Below are positions 54,894-63,862 of a stretch of 64,000 nt of DNA, piece after piece. This DNA is from Thioploca ingrica (GTDB taxonomy: Bacteria > Pseudomonadota > Gammaproteobacteria > Beggiatoales > Beggiatoaceae), in assembly GCA_000828835.1 (NCBI GenBank), contig AP014633.1:4588001-4652000 (forward strand), in the 5' to 3' direction. A model generated the notes under the pieces. It saw nothing but the letters and a program-made list of their open reading frames with translations, had not been told where the DNA came from and did no database searches. Each line of letters starts with the position of its first letter. Within the stretch, counting starts at the first letter, position 1. The position numbers and the translations under genes are program-made.

Positions 54894-57748
54894 ACGATTG
54901 CCTTTAACTGTGCTACCATTTTAGGAAATTCACTTAATACTTTGTTTAGATTAGTTATATCAAATGTTTGGGTGAGATGACATAACTTTTCTCCATAATG
55001 AACTAAATAGAGTACCTGATAGATTTCACCTAATTGTGCTATTTGGTCGGCAAAATGAGTTATTGCTTCCATTTCCATCACTCGAGAAAGTTGTTGCCAA
55101 GTGGGGACAATTTGGTTTAATTCACTTATTAGTTCCGGTAATTTAGCTCTATTTTCAATGGCTATATTTTTTAATTGTACTTGAGGAATCAGATCAATAT
55201 AGGTTTTTTTGATGTATTTTAAATATTGTGATAACATTTTAAATAGATCGTAAATATTAATTGGCTTATATAAATAACCATCAAAATGAGCTTGATGTGC
55301 CATTAATTCAGCATCTAAAGTGATAGAATCGGTTAGCGCAATCACCGGTATATCTAAGGTCACCGGATTGGTTTTCAGTTGCTGCGTCGTTTCATAGCCA
55401 TTCATATCGGGTAGGTTAATATCCATTAAAATGAGATCGGGATGATGTCGTTGTGCTAATAATAAAGCTTGTTGGCCATTGGTTGCTTCGATAACTTCCA
55501 AATTGACTTGAGATAACCATTCACTGATAGGTTGACGGTGAGATTCAATCTTATCGACCACTAATACCGTCGCCGTTTCAAACCAAATCTGCCGGAGATC
55601 AATCACGCTCTCAGTCAGATCCACTGTGTTTTCAACCGGTTCAACTTGAACAGCGCTTAAAATAATTTCAAAAACACTACCAGCACCAACACAACTGGAA
55701 ACCGAAATCCGGCCATTCATCATTTCTACCAAGCGTTTAGTAATCGCTAATCCGAGTCCGGTACCACCGTATTTGCGGGTACTTTGACCATCTTGCTGGC
55801 GAAAAGACTCGAAAATCATTTGTTGCTGACCGGGAGGAATACCAATTCCGGTATCAGCTACCGCCAAAATGAGATCAATTTGTTGCGGATATTCTGCTTG
55901 ATAAATTGGGCGAACACTCAATTTAATATAACCCTCATCGGTAAATTTGAGGGCATTACCCACCAAATTAAGCAATACTTGCCGCAATCGAGTTTCATCT
56001 ATCAGCAAGATGGGTGGTAAAGTATCATCAATATCAATGATAAATTCTAAATTTTTTTCAGCTATTTTTAGCGCAAAAATCTGCTTTAATTCATTAAAGA
56101 TAGTATAGAGGTTAGTGGGTTCATATTGGATCTCTAACCGACCGGCTTCAATTTTGGAAAGGTCAAGGACATCATTGATTAAAGTTAATAAACTTTTACC
56201 GGCCGATTGAATCGAATCGAGATAACCGGCTTGATTTCTATCCATAATGAGTGAAGCTAATAATTCACTAAAACCAATAATCGCATTTAAGGGAGTTCGG
56301 ATTTCGTGACTGATATTAGCTAGAAATTCACTTTTAGCTTGGTTAGCCGATTCGGCCGTTTCTTTGGCTTGTTTTAGAAGGGTTTCATTCTGTTTACGCT
56401 CAGTGATATCAATCAGTTGGACTAAATAACCACTGACTGTCGTTTCAGTTTCATTCAAATTTAATAAGGTAATTAAGATATCAAGATAGATAGACTCTGA
56501 TTTAGAAGTGGGGTTCAGGGTTTTAATGCGGTTACAGTCAAACAGCGTTTCGTATCTAATCGTGTTCCCTTGATAGAGTGGCTTGAGCATGGCAGTTGGA
56601 ATAGCAAAATCCTCAAAAAGGTTGAAATCTTTGGCTTGATCAGCCGTGGTTAAACCAAATATTTTTAAACAGGATTGATTGATATTTAATAACTGACCCT
56701 CTGAATCGTAAAGTGCTATACCCAGCGGTGATTCTGCATAAATCCGTCTAAATTTTTCTTCACTCTCGCGTAAGGCTCTTTCAGTGCGTTTACGTTCGGT
56801 AATTTCTTGTTTAAGTCGGTTATTCGCATTGTTGAGTTCTACGGTGCGTTCTGCCACTAATTCTTCTAGATGCATTTGATAACGCTTGATTTCATCTGCT
56901 GTCAATTTACGCTCAGTGACATCAGCTACCGTACAAATCATGCCATTAAATTCGCCGTTTTTCTTTAAAGGAATTAACCACCCGGATTGATAACTAGGTC
57001 GTCCGACCGGCGTTTTTACAGCTACTTTGTCATAATAAACGGGTTTGAGGGTATCTTTGGCTTCTAAATAATAAGGTCGGAAAAATTTAATCGTTTCTTC
57101 TGGCAGATCGAGCAAAAGCCGAATTCCAGTGATGTGTTGACTAGATAGACCCGCAATGATTTCCATCCCGTGATTAGCATAATAAATGTAGTCATTTTTG
57201 TCGGTTACCCAAACGCCATCAACGATATTTTCTAAAATAGTCGCGTAAAACGCTTGCAGTTGATACAATTCATTTTTGGCCTGTTCGTGTTTAACAATTT
57301 GTTGTTGCAATTGTTTATTCGTTATAACCAGTTGTTCTTGGGTAAAACAGGCCGTGAGGTGAGTTTTAACTCGAGCTAATACTTCTTCTGGGGCAAACGG
57401 TTTGGTAATGTAATCAATCCCACCGACTTGAAATCCCCTCACTTTATCAGCCGTATCTTCTAAGGCACTGATGAAGATAATGGGAATAAGTCGATAACGT
57501 TCTACCGCTTGTAATTGTCTACAAATCTCAAAACCATTGACGTCAGGTAATTTAACATCCAGTAAGATTAAATCCGGCAACTTGGCGGTTAAAGTTTTAA
57601 AAGTGAGTTCAGCATTGAGCGCAACTCGCACGGTATAACCATTATCCTTCAGGATGTTAGCCAAAAAACGGACGGCAATCGGATCATCATCAACAATTAA
57701 GATATTTCCTAGAGAGGGTGTTACCACAGAGCGGTTGTTCGTCGCCAT
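54890..57748 (-). CDS. Hybrid sensor kinase REC-PAS-PAS-HisKA-HATPase-REC
   Basis: 952 residues: receiver (about 13-130, Asp in LLDVKLPDVNG), coiled coil, PAS (about 165-285), coiled coil, PAS with PAC (about 330-460), coiled coil, HisKA (SHEIRTPLNAI), HATPase_c (NLVGNALKFTD, DTGIGIPP, GTGLGLAI), second receiver (about 725-840, LMDINLPDMNG), and a C-terminal helical Hpt-like region without an obvious phosphoacceptor His. There are no membrane segments. It is translated just after the BvgS-like kinase (8-bp gap). It likely integrates an internal signal through PAS. Confidence 0.93.
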   Translation of the reverse strand: MATNNRSVVTPSLGNILIVDDDPIAVRFLANILKDNGYTVRVALNAELTFKTLTAKLPDLILLDVKLPDVNGFEICRQLQAVERYRLIPIIFISALEDTADKVRGFQVGGIDYITKPFAPEEVLARVKTHLTACFTQEQLVITNKQLQQQIVKHEQAKNELYQLQAFYATILENIVDGVWVTDKNDYIYYANHGMEIIAGLSSQHITGIRLLLDLPEETIKFFRPYYLEAKDTLKPVYYDKVAVKTPVGRPSYQSGWLIPLKKNGEFNGMICTVADVTERKLTADEIKRYQMHLEELVAERTVELNNANNRLKQEITERKRTERALRESEEKFRRIYAESPLGIALYDSEGQLLNINQSCLKIFGLTTADQAKDFNLFEDFAIPTAMLKPLYQGNTIRYETLFDCNRIKTLNPTSKSESIYLDILITLLNLNETETTVSGYLVQLIDITERKQNETLLKQAKETAESANQAKSEFLANISHEIRTPLNAIIGFSELLASLIMDRNQAGYLDSIQSAGKSLLTLINDVLDLSKIEAGRLEIQYEPTNLYTIFNELKQIFALKIAEKNLEFIIDIDDTLPPILLIDETRLRQVLLNLVGNALKFTDEGYIKLSVRPIYQAEYPQQIDLILAVADTGIGIPPGQQQMIFESFRQQDGQSTRKYGGTGLGLAITKRLVEMMNGRISVSSCVGAGSVFEIILSAVQVEPVENTVDLTESVIDLRQIWFETATVLVVDKIESHRQPISEWLSQVNLEVIEATNGQQALLLAQRHHPDLILMDINLPDMNGYETTQQLKTNPVTLDIPVIALTDSITLDAELMAHQAHFDGYLYKPINIYDLFKMLSQYLKYIKKTYIDLIPQVQLKNIAIENRAKLPELISELNQIVPTWQQLSRVMEMEAITHFADQIAQLGEIYQVLYLVHYGEKLCHLTQTFDITNLNKVLSEFPKMVAQLKAIV

Positions 57749-57756
57749 TTAATGGG

Positions 57757-60177
57757 TTAGTCAGGGTTTAATTTGAGTAAATTGGCTAATTGTTCATATT
57801 GAAAATTATGTGCATAGATTTTCATTTGTTGGGCTAAAATGGCATTATATTCGCCGATATGGTTAATAACCGAAAAAATGGCATCGATATCCAATTCTTG
57901 AAGCGCCTGCCAAAATTGTTGCTGTAACGGTTGCGGAATCAGCGCTAACGTGTCGGGATTCACAATCAGCTTGGACTCAATAGGATTAGGATAAACTAAT
58001 TCTTCTAACCGCGTTTCATTTTCATAAATATATTTGATATTTAAGTGTTTAGCCATTAATTCAAAAATTTTATTATCTCGATAGGGTTTTCTAACAAAAT
58101 CATCGCAACCACTGGCGAAAACTTCTTGCCGCTGGGTTTCAAACGCGCTGGCTGTCAAAGCAATGATGATAGTTTCTTTACCGCCAGGCAGGGCTTTAAT
58201 TCGTTGAGTTGCTGTATAACCATCCATGACCGGCATTCGCATATCCATCCAAATCAAGTCCGGATGCCACTGTTGAAAAACTTGGATCGCTTCCTCACCA
58301 TGAACAGCCTCTTGTACTTCAAAACCGGCTTTGAGTAAAAATTTTTTTAATAATAACCGGCTGTCTCGGTTATCTTCAACCACCAAAATCTGCGGAATAA
58401 TTTGACCCGGTGCTAGTTTCACTACCCGTTGATAATTGAGCGGCGTTTCGATTTGACCTTTATCCGCTAAAGTGATTGGCAAGTGAAATTTAAACACGGA
58501 ACCCTCACCAACTTGGCTGATAACTTGAATATCTCCCCCCATTAAACGAATATAATGACGTGTAATAGGCAGTCCTAAACCCGTTCCTTGGGAATTCAGT
58601 TGATAATGTCCTACTTGAATAAATGCTTCAAAAATAGTTTCTTGATAGGCGGCAGCAATACCGATCCCGGAATCTTCAATTTCAATCACCAAATCATATC
58701 TGACTTGGGCAGCGGTTGTCGTTGGCTGCTCATGCGCTTGAACACGAAAACTAACCCCACCGGCCTCAGTAAATTTAATCGCATTACCAATTAAGTTAAT
58801 GAGTATTTGCCGCAATTTACCCGCATCGATCATAATAAATTGCGGCAAGTGTGGCTCATATTCTATGATAAATTGGAGATTTTTGCTTTCAGCACGAATT
58901 CGCATCATCTCGGCAATATTTTGCAATAATTGGTGAAGATCAATACTTTCTGCATTCAAGGTAATATGACCCGCTTCGATCTTAGACATTTCTAATACAT
59001 CATTAATCAAAGACAGTAGATGTTCACCACTGCGATTAATAATTTTCACATGTTCTCGGTGTTCTGAGATGATAGTTGGATCACGTTCCATTAATTGCGA
59101 AAACCCGAGAATGGCGTGGAGTGGGGTACGCAACTCATGACTCATATTCGCTAAGAAAATGCTTTTAGCTCGATTAGCTGTTTCTGCCGTTTCTTTAGCC
59201 TGGAGTAATTCAAAATTAGTCGTTTGTAGCTGAACCTCGGTTTGTTGACGTTGTGTAATTTCTCTTTTCAAAGACCATGACCATAATAACGCTACGGCTA
59301 GAATGAACACAAACACACTGGTCACCATAGCGGCATACTGATAAAGTTCCTCTCGAGTAAAACCGCGCGGATCCACTACCCCAAACCAGTGGTCATAAAT
59401 GGCATCGTATTGGCCAGTGGCCTTAATAATACTTAAGCCTTGATTGAGAGTGGCCTGCAATATTTCATTGCCCTCTTTAACCGCAAAACCATAGCCGCGC
59501 CCATGAACAATAATCAAGGGACCGGTTATTTTCAAATTAGTCAAGTTAAATTTTTTAGCGGTTACCAAACCAACTAACCTTGGAACTAAGGTACAGTCTC
59601 CTTCTCCTGCTGAGAGTCGGCGCATGGCTTGGGCTACCGTTTTAGCTAGAATTAAGTGTTCATGAGCAGGTTGCTTAAGTAAGTAATCGTGAGTGGCATC
59701 TGCCTGCATAACGATGACCGTTTTATGATACAATTCAACCTCTGAGTGAATAGGCTCATCTCCAGTACGAATAAAAATCGCCGCATCACCACGTAGATAA
59801 GGCGTTGTAAAATCAAAAACCTTTTCTCTTTCTTCCGAATAAGAAACTAAGGGTAAAGCATCAATTTCTCCCTGTTCTAAAGCATGACGGACTTCATTCC
59901 AAGCTCCCACCCGAAATTCAATGTTGAGTCCCATCACTTGAGCAACCGCTTTAAATAAATCGACACTAAAACCATCCGCTTCGCCTTGGTTATTTACCAA
60001 AGCAAACGGAGGATAATCTAGTTCACTGCCAACGATAAGTTTTCTTGCCGTTAGGGGAGCTTCTTGAGAAAAAGTATTGTCAATCCAAAAACTAGAAAGT
60101 AATAGCGATAACATCCATATTATGCTGAATACCTTAGTTTTTTCTGGTAAACCAAATATTATCAACTGGCCTTTCAC
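57757..60177 (-). CDS. BvgS-like hybrid sensor kinase with periplasmic solute-binding domain
   Basis: 806 residues. Signal anchor (about 15-38), periplasmic bacterial solute-binding family 3 domain (about 45-265: LIVGSELDYPPFALVNNQGEADGFSVDLFKAVA, DFTTPYLRG), transmembrane segment (about 285-305), coiled coil, HisKA (SHELRTPLHAI), HATPase_c (NLIGNAIKFTE, DSGIGIAA, GTGLGLPI), receiver (about 615-735, WMDMRMPVMDG), and a short helical tail. It would sense an amino acid-like or small ligand. It starts at GTG 60177, supported by AGGAGAGAG; it is the first gene of the operon continuing to 53733. Confidence 0.93.
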   Translation of the reverse strand: MKGQLIIFGLPEKTKVFSIIWMLSLLLSSFWIDNTFSQEAPLTARKLIVGSELDYPPFALVNNQGEADGFSVDLFKAVAQVMGLNIEFRVGAWNEVRHALEQGEIDALPLVSYSEEREKVFDFTTPYLRGDAAIFIRTGDEPIHSEVELYHKTVIVMQADATHDYLLKQPAHEHLILAKTVAQAMRRLSAGEGDCTLVPRLVGLVTAKKFNLTNLKITGPLIIVHGRGYGFAVKEGNEILQATLNQGLSIIKATGQYDAIYDHWFGVVDPRGFTREELYQYAAMVTSVFVFILAVALLWSWSLKREITQRQQTEVQLQTTNFELLQAKETAETANRAKSIFLANMSHELRTPLHAILGFSQLMERDPTIISEHREHVKIINRSGEHLLSLINDVLEMSKIEAGHITLNAESIDLHQLLQNIAEMMRIRAESKNLQFIIEYEPHLPQFIMIDAGKLRQILINLIGNAIKFTEAGGVSFRVQAHEQPTTTAAQVRYDLVIEIEDSGIGIAAAYQETIFEAFIQVGHYQLNSQGTGLGLPITRHYIRLMGGDIQVISQVGEGSVFKFHLPITLADKGQIETPLNYQRVVKLAPGQIIPQILVVEDNRDSRLLLKKFLLKAGFEVQEAVHGEEAIQVFQQWHPDLIWMDMRMPVMDGYTATQRIKALPGGKETIIIALTASAFETQRQEVFASGCDDFVRKPYRDNKIFELMAKHLNIKYIYENETRLEELVYPNPIESKLIVNPDTLALIPQPLQQQFWQALQELDIDAIFSVINHIGEYNAILAQQMKIYAHNFQYEQLANLLKLNPD

Positions 60178-60526
60178 ATTAACTCTCTCCTAAAAATAGA
60201 TAACGGCAGTGACGTTTTCAATATTTATCAGCAATTCTAGTATAACCAGGAGTTGCAATTCCGGATTGCGATTTTGACTAAAATTTGAATATTATTGATG
60301 GTAATGATAAGTCACTCACGGAGAATGTGGTAGAGCGGTAGTCATTTTAGTGTAACAAGGGATTGTAACCCCTTGTTGCAATATTGGCTAAAACTTGAAT
60401 ATCAGCGACTGTTTGGTCAAAACAGCAACCGTTTTATAGATAATAACAATAAGTAGCGGTTCTCTTCAGCAAATCGGCGAACATTAGCGATTCTGACCTG
60501 ATAACGGGTAACTGATAACTGAATTA
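60178..60526. other. Intergenic region with two imperfect direct repeats
   Basis: About 350 bp. A ~48-bp block at about 60246-60293 (ending gactaaaatttgaatatt) recurs about 108 bp later at about 60354-60401 (ending ggctaaaacttgaatatc). Each copy begins with a short inverted repeat, best seen as acaaggg/ccccttgt in the second. It covers the kinase operon's promoter side. No gene seen. Confidence 0.5.
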
Positions 60527-61051
60527 TCAAGTCGTTGCTGTTACGGCAGCTAGATTCATTTGGGCAGCCATTTGTTTAAGTTGGTTATCAATCATAAATA
60601 AACCATCCCCTTTGCCACCAATCAGCTTAATTTTATGGATAATTTCTGCGACGGTCGCTTCTTCTTCAATTTGTTCGGTAATAAACCATTGTAAGAAAAT
60701 TTGGGTAGCATAGTCTTTTTCCGTCATCGCCAGTTCAATCAATTCATTGAAATTTTGGGTAACACCCTGTTCATGCGCTAAGGTAATTTCAAACATTGCC
60801 AATGGGCTCTCAAAGGTAGCCGGTGGTTGAGCAACCGGTAACAAATTAATTTGCACGCCTTGATCAAGCAGGTATTTATAAATCTTCAGGGCATGTTGGG
60901 TTTCTTCCAAATTTTTGGTCATAAACCAACTCGCAAAACCTTTTAGCCCTAGAAAATCACCATAAGCGGACATGGATAAATAGAAATAAGCGGAATAAAA
61001 TTCACGGTTAACTTGGTTGTTCAGTGCTTCGGCCATTTTCTTACCGATCAT
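60527..61051 (-). CDS. ftnA: Bacterial non-haem ferritin
   Basis: 174 residues, FtnA type: LNNQVNREFYSAYFYLSMSAYGD, TKNLEETQHALKIYKYLLDQG, LAHEQGVTQNFNEL, and FLQWFITEQIEEEATVAEI. The ferroxidase acids and His (the EExxH of LEETQHA) are present and no haem-binding Met is evident. It oxidises and stores iron in a 24-mer cage. It is divergently placed from the GcvR-like gene. Confidence 0.95.
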   Translation of the reverse strand: MIGKKMAEALNNQVNREFYSAYFYLSMSAYGDFLGLKGFASWFMTKNLEETQHALKIYKYLLDQGVQINLLPVAQPPATFESPLAMFEITLAHEQGVTQNFNELIELAMTEKDYATQIFLQWFITEQIEEEATVAEIIHKIKLIGGKGDGLFMIDNQLKQMAAQMNLAAVTATT

Positions 61052-61223
61052 GCCAATTTTTCCTCTGTAGAAATTAGATATAACTATCAGATTCTATCGA
61101 TTTCATTTTCTTAAGTAAAGTTACCTTATCGCCTTATCTACGATAGGGTTAAAGTAGAATTTAGTAGAACTTATTGTCATAATAAGTTGCTATTCATCGT
61201 GTAATCTATTTTGGAGAACGATA

Positions 61224-61754
61224 ATGACACAATGGTTTATGTTAACTTTGGTAGGAAAAGATCAAATCGGTATTGTTGCCAAAGTAACCACCGCTTTGTA
61301 TCAGGGTGGTTGCCATTTAGGTGAAGCTTCTATGCTTCGCATGGATGGTAATTTTACGATTATGCTTATGGTTCATTTCCCAGGAACTGAAGCTACATTA
61401 ACCGCATTATTAGCACCGGTGGCTGACGAATTACAATTACACATCCACCTCGATCGCAGTGTCGGTGAACACGCTACCCGCCAAGAACCGGATGTTCAAA
61501 TCAGTGTGCATAGTGCTGATCGTGCCGGTATTGTTGCCCAGGTTACTTCGGTGTTAGCGGCGGCGGGATTGAATATCCTTGATTTAGAATCTGATATTGG
61601 CGGCAGTGCTAATAATCCATTCTATATTATGCAAATTGAAGGAATTGCTACTCGTGGGATAGCCGCACTTCAACAGGCACTACAAACCTGGCGTCAAACG
61701 AGTGAACAACCCATTGAAGTTCGTTTAACACCTATTACAGCGGAAATTTTTTAA
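61224..61754 (+). CDS. Glycine cleavage system repressor-like protein (two ACT domains)
   Basis: A 176-residue protein of two ACT domains (about 3-80 and 90-170): LVGKDQIGIVAKVTTALYQGGCHLGEASMLRMDGNFTIMLMV, and SADRAGIVAQVTSVLAAAGLNILDLESDIGG. This is the GcvR architecture, a protein that in E. coli binds GcvA in response to glycine; no gcv genes are nearby. It has GGAG at good spacing and runs straight into def (6 bp). Confidence 0.88.
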   Translation: MTQWFMLTLVGKDQIGIVAKVTTALYQGGCHLGEASMLRMDGNFTIMLMVHFPGTEATLTALLAPVADELQLHIHLDRSVGEHATRQEPDVQISVHSADRAGIVAQVTSVLAAAGLNILDLESDIGGSANNPFYIMQIEGIATRGIAALQQALQTWRQTSEQPIEVRLTPITAEIF

Positions 61755-61760
61755 CAAGTT

Positions 61761-62264
61761 ATGGCTATCTTGGAGATTTTGACCTATCCCGATCCACGCT
61801 TAAAAATGATTGCTGAACCCATTACTGAATTCAATGCGGCGTTAGCGATCCTAATTGCTAACCTGGAAGAAACCATGCGTGCTGCTCCTGGTGGGGTTGG
61901 TATTGCAGCGCCTCAGGTGGGGATATTACAACGGCTTGTTATTGTCGATGTTTCTGCTAAACCGAAACTTAAACATCACGGCAGACTGATATTAATTAAC
62001 CCAGAAATTAGTCATTGGGAAGGTTTTGCCATCGGTAGAGAAGGTTGTATGTCTGTTCCCGACTATACCGGTAACGTCGTGCGTGCAGAGCAAATTGAAC
62101 TGTCGGCACAAGATGAAACGGGAGCAATGCAACACTATAAAATGGAAGGTTATGAAGCACGAGCAGTTCAACATGAATTGGATCATCTCGATGGGATATT
62201 GTTCATTGATCGGCTCATCAGCCGCCGACATGATTTGTTTCGTCGTAAGATCTATCAAAATTAG
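61761..62264 (+). CDS. def: Peptide deformylase
   Basis: A 167-residue deformylase that removes the N-formyl group from nascent proteins. Motif 1 GVGIAAPQVG (45-54), motif 2 EGCMSVP (94-100; metal ligand Cys96; the usual Leu is Met), motif 3 HELDH (138-142; metal ligand His138 and His142, catalytic Glu139). It lies 6 bp after the ACT-domain gene, so translation is probably coupled. It may be a second def paralog rather than the def-fmt housekeeping copy, since fmt is not adjacent. Confidence 0.95.
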   Translation: MAILEILTYPDPRLKMIAEPITEFNAALAILIANLEETMRAAPGGVGIAAPQVGILQRLVIVDVSAKPKLKHHGRLILINPEISHWEGFAIGREGCMSVPDYTGNVVRAEQIELSAQDETGAMQHYKMEGYEARAVQHELDHLDGILFIDRLISRRHDLFRRKIYQN

Positions 62265-62286
62265 TCAACTCAATCTTAAGTCCTAG

Positions 62287-62362
62287 CCAAGTAGGGTGTG
62301 CACCGCACACCCACCATCACCAGAACTCACACTCCTCCTGGTGGGCATTGCCCACTTGGCTT
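62287..62362. repeat. Intergenic GTGGGCATTGCCCAC-type repeat pair
   Basis: ccaagtagggtgtgcaccgc and later gtgggcattgcccacttgg face each other with partly complementary ends, as in the family at 5660, 23602 and 63890. It separates def from the convergent nuclease gene. Confidence 0.65.
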
Positions 62363-62382
62363 TTTGAAATAACAAGCTATTT

Positions 62383-63267
62383 TCATAGTTCTTTAATATC
62401 ATCAGGGGTTAATCCCGTTACTTGTTGAATCATTTCAACACCCAAGCTTTGTTGTTTCATATTTTTAGCTATCTGTAAAATGCCGGCTAATTTCCCTTCT
62501 TCACGTCCTTCTTCACGGCCTTTTTGCAAACCTTCTTTTAAGCCTTCTTCCTTACCTTCCTCTCTGGCAGTGTCGACGACACCTTTCAATTCCCAATAGG
62601 TTAATAAACTTTTTTGGTATTGTTCGAGTTGTTCGGGGGTTAAATTGGCTTCCTCTAACGTATCAAAGGCTTTTTGAAATAAAGGTTCGTTCAACATGCT
62701 TGGAATGTGATCAAAATTATCTAAGTTTTTCAGGAAATATAGCCATTTATCAAAGTGTGTTTCTAATTCATGAGCTTGTTTGCTAAATAAGGGCATTTGG
62801 ACAAATTTGAAATGCAGTTTGTCATAAAACAAATGCCCCTCTTGATCTCTCAAAGCCACTTCTCGCAACAGTTTTTGCTTTTCTTCGTGTTCATCATACT
62901 TGAAATCCAAAATCGCAATATAATAAATCGGCGGGAGTTTGAAATCCCAGTCACCTTTTTTGGCTTGTTCACGCACTGGAAATGTGCTGTAAAATAATGC
63001 TCTATCTTTGAAAAAATGCAATTTAGCTTTTTGCATTTCCACAATGAAATCCTCGCCGGTAACACTTTGGCAATAAATATCAAAAATTGCTTTGCGTTCT
63101 AAAGGTAAATCGGGGAGATTTTCAGGATTTTTGAATTGCAAATATTGAATTTGATGATGTGGCGGTAATAATTGATTTAAAAAGTCCGTTAGCAAATCTT
63201 TATTGGCTTCTTCACCAAATAATTTCTTGAAACCAAAATCAGTATAAGGATTCAAATAGCGCGACAT
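62383..63267 (-). CDS. Rpn family PD-(D/E)XK nuclease/putative transposase
   Basis: About 294 residues. Signature start RYLNPYTDFGFKKLFGEEANKDLLTDFLN and nuclease core FDIYCQSVTGEDFIVEMQKAK (Asp, Glu-x-Gln). A C-terminal charged repeat (REEGKEEGLKEGLQKGREEG) precedes the usual helical tail. It belongs to the recombination-promoting nuclease/putative transposase family, which is multi-copy in this type of genome. The ATG 63267 has GAGGAA upstream; the frame is open to 63297. Confidence 0.9.
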   Translation of the reverse strand: MSRYLNPYTDFGFKKLFGEEANKDLLTDFLNQLLPPHHQIQYLQFKNPENLPDLPLERKAIFDIYCQSVTGEDFIVEMQKAKLHFFKDRALFYSTFPVREQAKKGDWDFKLPPIYYIAILDFKYDEHEEKQKLLREVALRDQEGHLFYDKLHFKFVQMPLFSKQAHELETHFDKWLYFLKNLDNFDHIPSMLNEPLFQKAFDTLEEANLTPEQLEQYQKSLLTYWELKGVVDTAREEGKEEGLKEGLQKGREEGREEGKLAGILQIAKNMKQQSLGVEMIQQVTGLTPDDIKEL

Positions 63268-63341
63268 AATAGGACAATTCCTCACATAAAAATTCAACTG
63301 ACTATAACAGATTTTGATGGCAGGGAAACAAGGTTTTGCTT

Positions 63342-63581
63342 AATGCTCAGAATGAAATACAACGAAGAAATATTCCTTTAGATTTGCTAAACTAGGTTCT
63401 AGCTAATCCACAACAAATTATCTTAGAAAGATATGGCAGAAAAGTCTATCAATCACAAGTTAATTTTGGTTATGGTAAACTTTTTTTGTTACGTGCCATC
63501 GTGATTGATAACCAGGATCCGGCTATTGTGGTAACTGTTTATAAAACAAGTAAAATTCACAAATATTGGAAATCATTATGA
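63342..63581 (+). pseudogene. Broken DUF4258 gene
   Basis: In one frame this reads NAQNEIQRRNIPLDLLN, a TAG stop, then VLANPQQIILERYGRKVYQS continuing to FLLRAIVIDNQDPAIVVTVYKTSKIHKYW and a TGA that overlaps the next ATG. It matches the DUF4258 pattern; the usual start His is Asn and no start codon with a ribosome-binding site is evident, so the gene is inactivated by an internal stop and 5' decay. Confidence 0.75.
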
Positions 63582-63778
63582 AAGTTACTTATGATTCAAA
63601 AGTCGATATACTTCGCATCTTGTTTAATAATAATCCGATTGTAGAAAGCGATGAAGAAAGAGAAGGAGTCATTTTTGACTATGATGAACAAGGAAAACTG
63701 GTCGGTATAGAATTACTCGATGCGTCTCAACAAATGGATAACCCTTATACGGTGGAAGTCAAATATGCAGCCGGGTAG
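63578..63778 (+). CDS. DUF2283 family small protein
   Basis: A 66-residue protein (MKVTYDSKVDILRILFN, EGVIFDYDEQGKLVGIELLDAS) of the DUF2283 family, often paired with DUF4258 as a toxin-antitoxin-like couple. The ATG overlaps the stop of the broken DUF4258 gene as ATGA. It remains intact, whereas its partner is broken. The stop codon lies in the duplicated target of the MITE-like element. Confidence 0.85.
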   Translation: MKVTYDSKVDILRILFNNNPIVESDEEREGVIFDYDEQGKLVGIELLDASQQMDNPYTVEVKYAAG

Positions 63779-63853
63779 GGTCAATGCCATTAAGTTAAGA
63801 CTTTTTACTTCCCCCTTTGCCAAAGGGGGGAATTCTTAACTTAATGGCATTGA
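63779..63853. mobile_element. MITE-like element, second member
   Basis: A 75-bp element. Its 20-base inverted repeats (tcaatgccattaagttaag and its complement) match the ends of the element at 27194 in 17 of the inner bases. The centre holds a ccccctttgccaaaggggg palindrome, like the GC-rich repeats at 13226-14222. It is flanked by 9-bp direct repeats gccgggtag (63770-63778 and 63854-63862). No gene. Confidence 0.8.
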
Positions 63854-63862
63854 GCCGGGTAG

